Below are positions 35,686 to 45,195 of a stretch of DNA of 64,000 bases, piece after piece. Made by a program: the position numbers and the translations under genes. Origin of the DNA: Actinomyces oris (lineage in GTDB: Bacteria; Actinomycetota; Actinomycetes; Actinomycetales; Actinomycetaceae); the NCBI RefSeq assembly GCF_001937665.1, contig NZ_MSKL01000025.1, positions 62,001-126,000 of the forward strand, in the 5' to 3' direction. Within the stretch, counting starts at the first letter, position 1; every line of letters begins with the position of its first letter. The notes under the pieces were generated by a model. The model was not told the DNA's origin, did not search any database, and was given only the letters and a program-made list of their open reading frames with translations.

Positions 35686-36636
35686 TCACAGTATGACACC
35701 TTTGAACGACTTCTTCTCAGGCAGGATGATGCGATCTCCGAAAATACGATCGTAGCGAGGGGGAGCAAAGTCGGACAGTCCATCGGCGTCGGTGAAGGTG
35801 ATCTCGCCGAAGTAGACGCGCCCCCTCACCTCGTAGAAGTCGACGCGCGCGCAGGCGAATCCCTTCCCGAGCCTGCTGGCCAGCAGGAGCATGGTCTCCA
35901 GGCCGCTCGGCGGGGGGACGTCTGGGGAACGGACGGCTTCACAGGTGTACTCGAAGGGCGCTCGGGTCCAGTCCGGGAGGTAGGTTCCGCGCATCGCGCG
36001 ACCCGCACGCCTGTCCACGGTGAAGATGAACTGGACGACGCCGTCGAACACCATGAACTTGTAGTCCCGCAGCCCTCCCGTACCGTCACGCAGAAAGGGC
36101 TCGCACACGATGCGCGGCTCACAGTACTCGTAGTGCAGCTCGAAGCCGCCCTTCATCGCCTGACGCAGGCCGAGCCACTTCTTGAGTCGCCGACGAGCCC
36201 AGGCTCGATCAAGAGCGCTCTTGTCCGGCACGAGGATGTTCCATCCCGAGCCGTGCGTGGCCTTGAGGACGAAGCTGTTGGGGAGGGAGGCGAAGTCGAT
36301 CTCGTCGGGCGAGTCCCACACACCCAGCAGGGGGACGAGGTACTCCTCCCCCACCGTGTCGGCAACCCACTCGCGCACCAGGTACTTGTCCGCCAGACGC
36401 CCTTTGAGCGGGGTGGAGTCATAGAGCTTGAGCCAGTGGATCTTCTCAGTCATGGTGCGCGGCGCCTCCAGGTGGCAGGGGCGGCACTTGAACAGCCAGT
36501 ACCAGTGCTTGAGGGCGGAGCGGTACTGGGGAGGCGAGAGACGACAGTTACGGCGGTAGATCGCCCGCTTCAGCCAGCCCTGAGCCGGCAGGGGGAGAAT
36601 GGACTCCGCAGTGCCCCTGATACTCATCGTCCGCAC
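35686..36636 (-). CDS. TupA-like ATP-grasp protein
   Basis: 316 residues of the TupA-like ATP-grasp family, named after teichuronopeptide synthesis, in which ATP drives ligation of a carboxylate to an amine. The family core TEKIHWLKLYDSTPLKGRLADKYLVREWVADTVGEEYLVPLLGVWDS, the ATP-binding FVLKATHGSGWNILV, and the metal-ligand region ARVDFYEVRGRVYFGEITFTDADGL are visible. Related proteins sit in capsule loci. It may attach an amino acid to a uronic acid or amino sugar; the substrate is inferred from context only. Confidence 0.82.
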   Translation of the reverse strand: MRTMSIRGTAESILPLPAQGWLKRAIYRRNCRLSPPQYRSALKHWYWLFKCRPCHLEAPRTMTEKIHWLKLYDSTPLKGRLADKYLVREWVADTVGEEYLVPLLGVWDSPDEIDFASLPNSFVLKATHGSGWNILVPDKSALDRAWARRRLKKWLGLRQAMKGGFELHYEYCEPRIVCEPFLRDGTGGLRDYKFMVFDGVVQFIFTVDRRAGRAMRGTYLPDWTRAPFEYTCEAVRSPDVPPPSGLETMLLLASRLGKGFACARVDFYEVRGRVYFGEITFTDADGLSDFAPPRYDRIFGDRIILPEKKSFKGVIL

Positions 36637-36696
36637 CTCTCAAAACCAAGGCGGCCAGCGAGCTCGCCCCCAGGGAGGAAGCCGCGCACAACGCTT

Positions 36697-36723
36697 CCCC
36701 TGCCGTCACCGTGGCGGCAGGGG
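36697..36723 (-). terminator. ileS terminator
   Basis: Arms CCCCTGCCG (36697-36705) and CGGCAGGGG (36715-36723) with a 9-nt loop lie downstream of ileS and upstream of the ATP-grasp gene on the same strand. Confidence 0.55.
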
Positions 36724-36863
36724 GCGTACTTGCCGGGAGATGGGAGAGGCGACCCGCGGGAAGGGGAGGCGCCGCTGCTCAGCCAAGCCCTGGTGACCGA
36801 GCGACGGATTTATTCTGCCTTATCCCTCAGGTAATCGGAAAGTTAATCGACCAGCGTGTCGGA

Positions 36864-39800
36864 TCAGCGATCCCTCGTCTCGGAGACCTTCTCGACCGTG
36901 GCGGTCGGCTCCTGGGCGACCGGGTCCGCCACGACGGAGGCGTCCACGCAGCCGACCTCCCGCTTGATGAGGTCCAGATGGGCACCGGTCCAGGCGCCCT
37001 TGTCCTCCGGGACCCTCAGCTCCATGCGGATCCGGTCCCCCACGTGCAGGCCTGCGGCCTTGCGCTCATCCTGAACCAGACGCACCAGGTCACGGGCCCA
37101 GCCCTCGGCCTCCAGGGCGTCGTCGAGGGCGGTGTCCAGGACGACGAAGGCCCCCGAGGGCAGCATGGTGGCGGCCAGGGAGTCGTCATCGACCTCGATG
37201 CGGGTGGTCAGGGTGAAGGCGGAGTCCTCCGCCTCCAGGACCACCGGGGTGCCATCGAGCAGGACGTCGTCGAAGCGCACGTCACCGTCCTCGGTGAGCA
37301 CCCACTCCCCTGCCTTGACGGCGGCGAAGAGCTTGGAGGTGAGCTTGCGGACCTCGGGGCTGAAGGCGCGTGGGTTGAGGGCCAGGTCCGTGCGGACCTC
37401 GTAGCCGGCGGACTCGGCGTCCAGGACCCGCACCTCCTTGACGTTGACCTCCTCGGCCACGAGCTCGCGGAAGGGGGCCATCCCGGCCGGGTCGGCCGTG
37501 GCGACGGTCAGGCTGCGAAGCGGCTGGCGCACGCGCAGCTTCTCGGCCTTGCGCAGGCTCAGGGCGGCTGAGACCGCCGCGCGGGCCTCATCCATGGCCG
37601 TGACGAGCTCGGGGTTGGCGACGTGGTCGGGCAGCACGGGCCAGTCGGTCAGGTGCACGGAGCGCCCACCGGTCAGGCCCCGCCAGATCTCCTCGCTCAC
37701 CAGCGGCGCCAGCGGCGCCATGACCTCGGTGAGCACGCGCAGCACGGTGGCCAGGGTGTCGAAGGCAGCCGTCTCACCGTCGGTGAAGCGCTGGCGCGAG
37801 GTGCGCAGGTACCAGTTGGTGAGCACGTCGAGGAAGTCACGGATCGTGGCGCAGGCCCCGGTGATGTCGTAGCCGTCCATCTGGGCGGCCACCGTCTCGG
37901 CCAGGTCCTTGGTGCGGGCCAGGACGTAGCGGTCCATGACGTGCAGGCCGCCGTGCTTGGCGAACAGGCTCGCGTCGTCGAGGTCGACGCCGTCGGTGAC
38001 GTAGCCGGACTCCCCCACCTGACCCGCGTAGAGGGCGAAGAAGTACCAGGTGTTCCACAGCGGCAGCACCACCTGGCGCACGGTGTCGCGGATGGCCTTG
38101 TCGGTCACCACGAGGTTGCCTCCGCGCATGACCGGCGCCGAGAGCAGGAACCAGCGCATGGCGTCGGCACCGTCGCGATCGAAGACCATGGAGACGTCCG
38201 GGTAGTTGCGCAGCGACTTGCTCATCTTCGCCCCGTCGTTACCCAGGAGGATGCCGTGGGAGACGCAGGAGGTGAAGGCGGGTCGGTCGAACAGCGCGGT
38301 GGCCAGGACGTGGAGGGTGTAGAACCAGCCGCGGGTCTGACCGATGTACTCCACGATGAAGTCGCCCGGGTAGTGGGACTCGAACCACTCGACGTTCTCG
38401 AAGGGGTAGTGCACCTGGGCGAAGGGCATCGAGCCGGACTCGAACCAGCAGTCCAGGACGTCGGGGATGCGGCGCATCATGGACTTGCCCGTGGGGTCAT
38501 CGGGGTTGGGCCGCACGAGGGTGTCGATGAAGGGGCGGTGCAGGTCGGTGACCTTCACGCCGAAGTCGCGCTCGAGATCGGCGTAGGAGCCGTAGACGTC
38601 GGTGCGCGGGTAGTCGGGGTTGTCGCTGACCCACACCGGGATGGGGGCGCCCCAGAAGCGGTTGCGGGAGATCGACCAGTCGCGCGCGTTCGCCAGCCAC
38701 TTGCCGAAGATGCCGTCCTTGATGTGACCGGGGTACCAGTCGATGTCCTGGTTGAGCTCGACCATGCGGTCGCGGATCGCCGAGACGCGCACGAACCATG
38801 AGGAGACGGCCTTGTAGATGAGCGGCTTGCGGCAGCGCCAGCAGTGCGGGTAGGAGTGCACGTAGGAGGCCTGGCGCACCAGGACGGCGCGCTGGTTCTC
38901 GTCGCGGCGGGCCAGCGGGCCGGTGCCGTCGCGCAGGTCGGCGACGATGGGCTTGTTGGCCTCGAAGACCTGCAGCCCGGCGTAGTCGCTCACCTCCTCG
39001 GTCAGGCAGCCGCCGTCATCAACGGGGACGACCGTCTCGATGCCGGCCTCGGTGCAGGCGATCATGTCGTCCTCACCGAAGGCCGAGGCCATGTGCACCA
39101 GGCCGGTTCCGTCGGAGGTGGTGACGAAGTCGGCGGCGATGATCGTCCAGGCCTTCGGCCCGGGCGCGGCGCCCTCGGCCCGGTGGGCGGCGTCGTCGAA
39201 GTAGTCGAAGATCGGGTGGTAGCGCCGCCCCACCAGGTCGGCCCCGGTGCAGGTGGACACGACCTGCGGCTCCTCGCCGAGCTCGCGGGCGTAGGCGCCC
39301 AGCAGGTCCTTCGCGATGACGACGTCCTGGCCGGCCACCGGCGAGTCGAGGCCCTCATCGACGTGGACGGTCACGTACTCGACGTCGGGGCCCACGGCGA
39401 TGGCCAGGTTGGAGGGCAGGGTCCAGGGCGTGGTGGTCCAGATGAGGACCAGCTCGGGGCGCTCGGCACCCTGGCGCAGGGGCTCCTCCAGGCGCAGGCC
39501 CACCGTGACCGTGTTGTCCTGCCGGTCCTGGTAGACATCGTCATCCATCTTGAGCTCGTGGTTGCTCAAGGGGGTGCGGTCGTGCCAGCAGTAGGGCAGG
39601 ACGCGGTAGCCCTGGTAGGCCAGCCCCTTGTCCCACAGCTGCTTGAAGGCCCACAGCACCGACTCCATGTAGTCGGGGTCGAGGGTCTTGTAGTCGTTGT
39701 CGAAGTCGACCCAGCGGGCCTGGCGGGTGACGTAGTCCTCCCACTCCTTGGTGTAGCGCAGGACGGAGCTGCGGCACTCCTCGTTGAACTTCTCGATGCC

Positions 39801-40223
39801 GATGCCGCCGGGGCGGGTGATCTCGGTGACGTCGTCGATACCGAGCAGGCGCTGGGCCTCGAGCTCGGCGGGCAGACCGTGGGTGTCCCAGCCGAAGCGA
39901 CGCTCGACGCGCTTGCCCCGCTGGGTCTGGTAGCGCCCGACGGCGTCCTTGACGTATCCGGTCAGCAGGTGGCCGTAGTGGGGCAGACCGTTGGCGAAGG
40001 GCGGGCCGTCGTAGAAGACGAACTCGTCGCAGGGCTCGCCGCGGTTGTCGATGGAGGCCTGGAAGGTGCCGTCGGCCTTCCAGTAGGCCAGGACGTCCTC
40101 CTCAATGGCGGGGAAGGAGGGCGAGGGGTCGATCTGCTCCCCCGTGCGGTGCAGGGGGTAGAAGGCGGCGCCGGTCGGCTCGCTGCCGCCGGCGGTGGTG
40201 CTGTCAGCCATCTTCTCAGCCAT
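36864..40223 (-). CDS. ileS: isoleucyl-tRNA synthetase
   Basis: 1119-residue class I synthetase. HIGH-type motif in [19 protein letters not shown], editing domain with [27 protein letters not shown] loop [18 protein letters not shown], and an anticodon-binding C-terminus. Length and sequence style match the eukaryote-like IleS2 group found in many actinobacteria, whose members are often insensitive to mupirocin. ATG at 40223 ([10 protein letters not shown]) chosen; upstream codons belong to the T-box leader. Confidence 0.95.
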   Translation of the reverse strand: MAEKMADSTTAGGSEPTGAAFYPLHRTGEQIDPSPSFPAIEEDVLAYWKADGTFQASIDNRGEPCDEFVFYDGPPFANGLPHYGHLLTGYVKDAVGRYQTQRGKRVERRFGWDTHGLPAELEAQRLLGIDDVTEITRPGGIGIEKFNEECRSSVLRYTKEWEDYVTRQARWVDFDNDYKTLDPDYMESVLWAFKQLWDKGLAYQGYRVLPYCWHDRTPLSNHELKMDDDVYQDRQDNTVTVGLRLEEPLRQGAERPELVLIWTTTPWTLPSNLAIAVGPDVEYVTVHVDEGLDSPVAGQDVVIAKDLLGAYARELGEEPQVVSTCTGADLVGRRYHPIFDYFDDAAHRAEGAAPGPKAWTIIAADFVTTSDGTGLVHMASAFGEDDMIACTEAGIETVVPVDDGGCLTEEVSDYAGLQVFEANKPIVADLRDGTGPLARRDENQRAVLVRQASYVHSYPHCWRCRKPLIYKAVSSWFVRVSAIRDRMVELNQDIDWYPGHIKDGIFGKWLANARDWSISRNRFWGAPIPVWVSDNPDYPRTDVYGSYADLERDFGVKVTDLHRPFIDTLVRPNPDDPTGKSMMRRIPDVLDCWFESGSMPFAQVHYPFENVEWFESHYPGDFIVEYIGQTRGWFYTLHVLATALFDRPAFTSCVSHGILLGNDGAKMSKSLRNYPDVSMVFDRDGADAMRWFLLSAPVMRGGNLVVTDKAIRDTVRQVVLPLWNTWYFFALYAGQVGESGYVTDGVDLDDASLFAKHGGLHVMDRYVLARTKDLAETVAAQMDGYDITGACATIRDFLDVLTNWYLRTSRQRFTDGETAAFDTLATVLRVLTEVMAPLAPLVSEEIWRGLTGGRSVHLTDWPVLPDHVANPELVTAMDEARAAVSAALSLRKAEKLRVRQPLRSLTVATADPAGMAPFRELVAEEVNVKEVRVLDAESAGYEVRTDLALNPRAFSPEVRKLTSKLFAAVKAGEWVLTEDGDVRFDDVLLDGTPVVLEAEDSAFTLTTRIEVDDDSLAATMLPSGAFVVLDTALDDALEAEGWARDLVRLVQDERKAAGLHVGDRIRMELRVPEDKGAWTGAHLDLIKREVGCVDASVVADPVAQEPTATVEKVSETRDR

Positions 40224-40510
40224 CGCGGTGTGCTCTCGTCTCACTCGTTCCTGCCGCCTCGGGCGGGTGCCCGGGGCCTGACGAGGACGACGTCGGCTCC
40301 CGGCCGGGCCTGGTGCCCGGCTGGTGCCGCACCGCGGTACCACCTCGCTTGCCGTGCTGCGCGCCCCGACCGGGACGGTCTGCACGACCGCTTCGTTTCC
40401 AGCTGTGACGGGCTGTCCCGTCCGGTTCTACTGAGGGCCGACGGCGCTGGTGCGCCGAGGTCCGGTTCTTCCGGAGGCTCGCCGGTGATGGCCGGGTCGG
40501 TGCCTTTGCT
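40224..40510 (-). promoter_or_regulatory. T-box riboswitch controlling ileS
   Basis: The minus strand carries the invariant T-box sequence TGGTACCGCGG (at 40342-40332), which pairs with the tRNA acceptor end. It also has the AGTAGAACCGGACGGG segment typical of actinobacterial T-boxes (around 40431-40416). A candidate isoleucine specifier AUC sits at 40489-40487 in a CCGG-CCATCA-CCGG hairpin, the short stem I style known from actinobacterial ileS leaders. There is no terminator with a U run, so control is probably at translation initiation: uncharged tRNA-Ile would free the ribosome binding site. Confidence 0.9.
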
Positions 40511-40516
40511 CCGGGG

Positions 40517-40522
40517 AGTGTA
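40517..40522 (-). promoter_or_regulatory. candidate -10 element of the ileS T-box transcript
   Basis: TACACT on the minus strand about 7 bases before the inferred leader start. No good -35 was found at the right spacing. Confidence 0.35.
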
Positions 40523-40630
40523 GTGGGCGGCATGCATCCGGGGCCAGTTCGCACCCCGCCTCGGCGACGTCGTCCTCCCCACACCCGGCGGTGGAATAGC
40601 GACCGGGTGTCCACCTGTCTCAGAGCCGGC

Positions 40631-40720
40631 GACCGTGACCGAATCTGCACACACCGACAAGAACTTCAAAGACGACACGAATACGCGTCGCCTTTGAAGA
40701 AAAGGTCGATCTGTGGGCGG
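40631..40720 (-). repeat. 90-bp structured repeat element, copy 1
   Basis: Direct copy of 41753-41842 with about 11 differences in 90. Contains a 13-bp hairpin, arms 40664-40676 and 40687-40699, loop of 10. On the minus-strand RNA the one non-Watson-Crick pair is a G-U. Lies 34 bases after the aldo-keto reductase stop codon. The flank CTGCACACACCGACAAGAAC is conserved exactly in the other copy. Confidence 0.85.
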
Positions 40721-40753
40721 CGCAGTGCCGGCGCCGGCTCGGATCCGCTCGGT

Positions 40754-41701
40754 CTAGCCGGCTGCGTTGAGCTCTTCGACAGCCTCCTCCGGGAGGCTGA
40801 AACGGGTGGCCTCGACCGCGTCAGTGAGCTGAGCGACGCTGCTGACGCCCACGATCGGGGTGATGGACGGGTGCTGGGCGTTGAGGAGGGCCAGGACGAC
40901 CTGGCTCGGCTTCATGGCCAGGCTGTCCGACCACCTGCGCAGCGCCGTCAGCCGGTTGTCAGTCCCTGGATGCCTGTAGGCCTCGGGCAGCGGGCGCTCC
41001 GGGTGCTCGTAGGCGCCGGTGAGCAGCGGCGTGTAGGCCCACAGGTCCAGACCGCAGCGCTCGGCGAGGTCCTTGCTCTCGATCGTCATCATCCCGTGGG
41101 GATGGTCCTCACCCTCAACCGGGGTATCCGGCCTCGGGTGGAGATACGACTCCCGCAGCTGCAGGGCGCTGAATCCGGACGCACCCCGCTGCTGGGCGTG
41201 CACGTTGGCTGCGGCGGCGTACCAGGCCGGGTGGTTGGACAGCCCGATCCGTGCGGTCAGCCCTTGGTCAACCAGGTCACCGAAGGTCTCGGCGACATCG
41301 GCGACCAGCTGCTCCCGATCCTCCATATGAGCCCAGTACATGTCGATGCGCTCCGTCTGCAGGCGCTGCAGGCTGTCCCGGATGGCTCGGTTGACAGTGT
41401 CCCTACCAAGGCCCTCCACGACGTCTGGGAAACCGTGGGGGCGGGTCGGCTCCGCACCGACCTTGGTGCTGATCCTCACCTGGTCGCGCACGCCTCGATC
41501 AGCGAGCCACTGGCCGATGACGGTCTCGCTCTGGCCACCGAGGCCGGTCTCGGATCCCCAGAAGGCGTAGCAGTTCGCGGTGTCGATCCACTGGCCGCCC
41601 AGATCCAGGTAGGCGTCGAGGATCTCTCGGGACTGGGTGGCGGACAGGCGGGTTCCAAAGTGCATGGTGCCCAGCGCCATGCGGGGGTGTGCGTCAGTCA
41701 T
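40754..41701 (-). CDS. aldo-keto reductase
   Basis: 315-residue NADPH-dependent (alpha/beta)8 oxidoreductase. Catalytic tetrad visible as Asp and Tyr in WIDTANCYAFWG, Lys in RISTKVGAEP and His in MYWAHMED. The C-terminal TPIVGVSSVAQLTDAVEA binds the cofactor phosphate. Substrate unknown. ATG at 41701 follows GGAGGAGAG; the longer open frame upstream runs through the repeat element and is rejected. Single-gene unit ending at a structured repeat. Confidence 0.88.
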   Translation of the reverse strand: MTDAHPRMALGTMHFGTRLSATQSREILDAYLDLGGQWIDTANCYAFWGSETGLGGQSETVIGQWLADRGVRDQVRISTKVGAEPTRPHGFPDVVEGLGRDTVNRAIRDSLQRLQTERIDMYWAHMEDREQLVADVAETFGDLVDQGLTARIGLSNHPAWYAAAANVHAQQRGASGFSALQLRESYLHPRPDTPVEGEDHPHGMMTIESKDLAERCGLDLWAYTPLLTGAYEHPERPLPEAYRHPGTDNRLTALRRWSDSLAMKPSQVVLALLNAQHPSITPIVGVSSVAQLTDAVEATRFSLPEEAVEELNAAG

Positions 41702-41752
41702 TGGGGCCCTCTCCTCCGTGTCATCAGGGTGAGCGGTGCGAGATGTGCCAGA

Positions 41753-41842
41753 GACCGTAACCGATTCTGCACACACCGACAAGAACTTCAGGGACGACAC
41801 GGATACGCGTCGTCCCTGAAGAAAATGTTGATCCGTGGGCGG
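41753..41842 (-). repeat. 90-bp structured repeat element, copy 2
   Basis: Partner of 40631-40720. Hairpin arms 41786-41798 (CTTCAGGGACGAC) and 41809-41821 (GTCGTCCCTGAAG) are perfectly complementary. Compared with copy 1, two A-T pairs are replaced by two G-C pairs, and a G-U by an A-U. Lies 15 bases after the stop of the Gly-rich protein gene on the minus strand. Confidence 0.85.
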
Positions 41843-41856
41843 TGGCGCCGGCGCTC

Positions 41857-42723
41857 TCAGCCCTGGGCGCTTGGAGAGGCGTCCTGCTGCTGAAGGACAC
41901 CCGAGGAGCCCGAGCCGCCCTTCTGCTTGCCATCACCCGAGCCGGAGCCTGACTGCTGGTCGCCGCTCGAGCCCGAGCCGGAGCCACCGGAGGCGTCCCC
42001 GTTGGGGGTGGTCCGGCCGGCTCCACCGGAGCCTCCTCCCGGACCGCCCTGGCCGTTCTGTCCGCCGGGGCCGCCCTGTCCGCCCTGACCACCGGGGCCG
42101 CCACCGGGCATCTGCCCGCCGGGGCCACCCTGACCACCAGGGCCTCCGCCGCCAGGACCTCCCTGACCCCCTCCGGGCATGCCCTGACCGTTGCCGCCTC
42201 CCTGCTGCTGGGCTTGACCGTGCTGGGAGCCGGAGCTGAGGAGCTCGTTGGTCCCCCACCCGGCCCCGAAGGAGCCCGCCAGCAGCGCCACCCCGGCAGC
42301 GCCCACGACGGCGCGACGGCGGTACCAGGGCCCACGAGCCTTGCGGGCCTTCTTGGCCGCCGCGGACGTGGAGGGCACGACGCCGATGGTCGCGGCGTTC
42401 TGAGCATCCGGAGAGGCCCACGCCCCGCCCAGCCTGGTGTCAGCGGTGCTGTTGCCGGCAGCCGCCGAGCGAGCCGTCCCGGAGCCCTTGGCGGAGTCCT
42501 GCGTGACGTCCTTGGCGGGGGCCTCGGCCCTCAGCGTGCCTGCGTCAACGGCGTCCACGGTGTTCTTGACGTCCTCAGCATCCTCGACGCCGTCACTGCC
42601 TGTGGCGCCCTGCGAGAGGCGCTGCGCAGCGGCGTCGACGGCGTCGCTGGTGGGAAGACTCTCCGTGGCCGCGTCGCGCTGGGAGGAAGTGGCGTCGCCA
42701 CCGGAGGAGACGTGCTTGCTCAT
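41857..42723 (-). CDS. membrane-anchored protein with Gly/Gln/Pro-rich outer domain
   Basis: 288 residues. Ser/Ala/Asp-rich cytoplasmic N-terminus (1-125), basic stop (KKARKARGPWYRRR), one membrane helix (about 136-155, AVVGAAGVALLAGSFGAGWG), then an extracytoplasmic tail dominated by GGPGG, GGQ and QGG repeats (about 165-240), ending in a Ser/Gly/Asp segment. The repeats are collagen-like but not strict Gly-X-Y. No catalytic motif is seen. Probably a surface or periplasmic-space scaffold; function unknown. Confidence 0.75.
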   Translation of the reverse strand: MSKHVSSGGDATSSQRDAATESLPTSDAVDAAAQRLSQGATGSDGVEDAEDVKNTVDAVDAGTLRAEAPAKDVTQDSAKGSGTARSAAAGNSTADTRLGGAWASPDAQNAATIGVVPSTSAAAKKARKARGPWYRRRAVVGAAGVALLAGSFGAGWGTNELLSSGSQHGQAQQQGGGNGQGMPGGGQGGPGGGGPGGQGGPGGQMPGGGPGGQGGQGGPGGQNGQGGPGGGSGGAGRTTPNGDASGGSGSGSSGDQQSGSGSGDGKQKGGSGSSGVLQQQDASPSAQG

Positions 42724-42841
42724 GGGTGTCCTTTCAGTCTGTTTCCCGGCCCGGCCGGGGCTGGAACAGACGTTAGGAACCCGCGCTGTGCTCGGGGCAG
42801 GTCGAGCCTGTGGACCACCTATGTCCGACGGTCCTGCTCCC

Positions 42842-43624
42842 CTACTGCTCCCGGGCCACCAGCGTGTTGGATGCCTGGGCCCGCGGCCGCACCACCATGG
42901 AGTCGATGTTGACGTGGGCGGGCAGCTCCAGCGTCCAGGCGATGCAGGCTGCGACGTCGGCGGCGCTCAGGGGCTCGGCGACACCGGCGTAGACCTTCGC
43001 GGCCGCCTCCGCGTCCCCGTGAAGGCGGTTGAGGGAGAACTCCTCGGTGGCCACCATGCCGGGGGCGATCTCAATGACGCGCACCGGCTCACCCACCAGC
43101 TCCAGGCGCAGCGTGCTGGCGATGATCCGCTCGGCGTGCTTGGCCGCCACGTAGCCGCCCCCACCGGGGTAGGTGTCGTGAGCCGCCGTGGAGGTGAGGA
43201 AGACCAGGTCCCCGCCCCGCTCCCGCAGCCCCGGCAGGAAGGCCTGGCTCACGCGCAGGGCCGCGAGCACGTTGCGCTCATACATGGTGGCCCACTCCTG
43301 GGCGCTGCCCTCGGCGACCGGGTCGACTCCCAGCGCGCCCCCGGCATTGTTGACGACGGCGTCAACAGGCCCCTCGGCAAGCACCTCACTGGCCAGGTGC
43401 TCGACGTCGCCGGCCTCCTGGAGGTCGGCGGCCACCCACGTGCAGCCGGTCTCGGCGGCCAGCGCCTCAAGACGCTCCACCCGACGCGCGGTGGCGACAA
43501 CCTCCCACCCGTGGGAACGCAGGAGCCGAACAGTGGCGGCACCAATGCCGGTGGAGGCCCCGGTGACGAGGGCTCGGCGGGCCGGTACGGAGTCGACAGT
43601 GACGTTCTTGCGGTTCTCGCTCAT
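42842..43624 (-). CDS. short-chain dehydrogenase/reductase
   Basis: 260-residue classical SDR. Cofactor motif ALVTGASTGIGAATVRLL, NNAGG, Ser in FLTSTAAHDTYPGGGGY and catalytic YVAAK. Resembles YdfG-like serine/3-hydroxy acid dehydrogenases (GVDPVAEGSAQEWATMYERNVLAALRVSQAFLP, IEIAPGMVATEEFSLNR). ATG at 43624 chosen before MSENRKNV. Transcribed away from the antiporter gene at 43740. Confidence 0.9.
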   Translation of the reverse strand: MSENRKNVTVDSVPARRALVTGASTGIGAATVRLLRSHGWEVVATARRVERLEALAAETGCTWVAADLQEAGDVEHLASEVLAEGPVDAVVNNAGGALGVDPVAEGSAQEWATMYERNVLAALRVSQAFLPGLRERGGDLVFLTSTAAHDTYPGGGGYVAAKHAERIIASTLRLELVGEPVRVIEIAPGMVATEEFSLNRLHGDAEAAAKVYAGVAEPLSAADVAACIAWTLELPAHVNIDSMVVRPRAQASNTLVAREQ

Positions 43625-43739
43625 GAGCCCACGATACGTCCCCGTCACGCTCACCTGGCACAATCGGCCTCGATTCGCACCGGTTCACCCAGGCCCGCTC
43701 GCGAAGCCCAGCACAGTCGGCCCCACCGGAAGGCCCCCT

Positions 43740-45107
43740 ATGAACGCCGTCATCCTCGCCGTCCTGGTCATGCTCATCCTGGCGATGCTGCGCGTCCACG
43801 TGGTCCTGTCCCTGTTCGTCGGCGCACTCGCAGGCGGGCTGAGCGCCGGCCTGGGCATCAGCCACACCATGGTCGCCTTCCAGAACGGGCTGGCCGCCGG
43901 GGCCAAGATCGCCCTGTCCTACGCGCTGCTGGGGGCCTTCGCCATGGCGGTGGCGCACTCGGGCCTGCCCCAACTGCTGGCGAACTGGCTCATCGGCAGA
44001 ATCGAGAACAAGGACGAGTCCGCCTCCCGTAAGGCCGTACGCACCACCACCATGCTGGTGCTGGGCGGGCTCACGGCCATGGCAGTCATGAGTCAGAACC
44101 TCATCCCGGTTCACATCGCCTTCATTCCTCTCGTGGTTCCGCCACTGCTCATCGTCATGAGCCGCCTGCAGCTGGACCGCCGCGCCGTGACCTGCGCCAT
44201 CACCTTCGGGCTGGTCACCACCTACATGTTCCTGCCCCTGGGATTCGGACGGGTCTTCCTCCACGACATCCTCTACGCCAACATCAAGGAGGCGGGCCTG
44301 GACGTCTCCCAGATCTCAGCCACCCACGCCATGGGGATCCCGGCGCTGGGCATGGTCTCGGGGCTGCTCATCGCCGTGTTCGTCACCTATCGCAAGCCCC
44401 GCGCCTACCGGATCGACACCGGCAACGGCACCGGCTCGGGCGAAGATGTCTCCGGCCCGGTCGAGATCGACCGCCACAAGGTGGCGATCGCGCTGGTCGC
44501 CGTCGTCGCCTGCTTCATGGTCCAGACCTTCCTGACCTGGACGGAGTCCGAGGCCGACCCGCTCCTGGTCGGGGCGCTCACGGGTCTGCTGCTGTTCATG
44601 GCCACCCGGGTCGTCACCATCGCCGAGGCCGACGACGTCTTCACCGGCGGCATGCGGATGATGGCCCTCATCGGGCTCATCATGATCACGGCGCAGGGCT
44701 TCGCCGCCGTCCTGAAGGAGACCAAGCAGATCGAGCCGCTGGTGAAGTCGGCGACCTCCCTGTTCGCGGGCTCCAGGCCCGCCGCCGCCTTCGTCATGCT
44801 GCTCGTGGGCCTCATCGTGACGATGGGCATCGGCTCGTCCTTCTCCACCCTGCCGATCATCTCGGCGATCTATGTGCCGCTGTGCGTCTCCCTGGGCTTC
44901 TCCCCAGTCGCCACGGTCTCCCTCATCGGGACCGCCGGAGCCCTGGGGGATGCCGGCTCACCGGCGTCGGACTCCACGCTGGGGCCGACGGCCGGACTCA
45001 ACGCCGACGGGCAGCACGACCACATGCGCGACTCGGTCATCCCGACCTTCCTGCACTTCAACATCCCCCTGCTCATCGCCGGCTGGATCGCCGCCATGGT
45101 GCTCTGA
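43740..45107 (+). CDS. NhaC/YuiF-type Na+/H+ antiporter family transporter
   Basis: 455-residue integral membrane protein with about 11-12 helices. The family core QNLIPVHIAFIPLVVPPLL, MFLPLGFGRVFLHDIL, and the C-terminal GSSFSTLPIISAIYVPLCVSLGFSP and GTAGALGDAGSPASDSTLGPTAGLNADGQHDHMRDSVIPTFLHFN are strongly conserved in COG2056 proteins. These are annotated as Na+/H+ antiporters or histidine transporters. ATG at 43740 follows GGAAGG; an upstream open frame is the SDR shadow. Confidence 0.9.
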   Translation: MNAVILAVLVMLILAMLRVHVVLSLFVGALAGGLSAGLGISHTMVAFQNGLAAGAKIALSYALLGAFAMAVAHSGLPQLLANWLIGRIENKDESASRKAVRTTTMLVLGGLTAMAVMSQNLIPVHIAFIPLVVPPLLIVMSRLQLDRRAVTCAITFGLVTTYMFLPLGFGRVFLHDILYANIKEAGLDVSQISATHAMGIPALGMVSGLLIAVFVTYRKPRAYRIDTGNGTGSGEDVSGPVEIDRHKVAIALVAVVACFMVQTFLTWTESEADPLLVGALTGLLLFMATRVVTIAEADDVFTGGMRMMALIGLIMITAQGFAAVLKETKQIEPLVKSATSLFAGSRPAAAFVMLLVGLIVTMGIGSSFSTLPIISAIYVPLCVSLGFSPVATVSLIGTAGALGDAGSPASDSTLGPTAGLNADGQHDHMRDSVIPTFLHFNIPLLIAGWIAAMVL

Positions 45108-45195
45108 AGACCACCGGCACCCCGGAAGTCGCACCGCCCGGTGCGGCGTCGCGGTACGGTGATGGCCTCACGTCGCAGACGAGCAGGAGGCCTTC

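Noticed and set aside
38844-40523. 559-codon plus-strand open frame
   Set aside because: Antisense shadow of ileS and its T-box leader.
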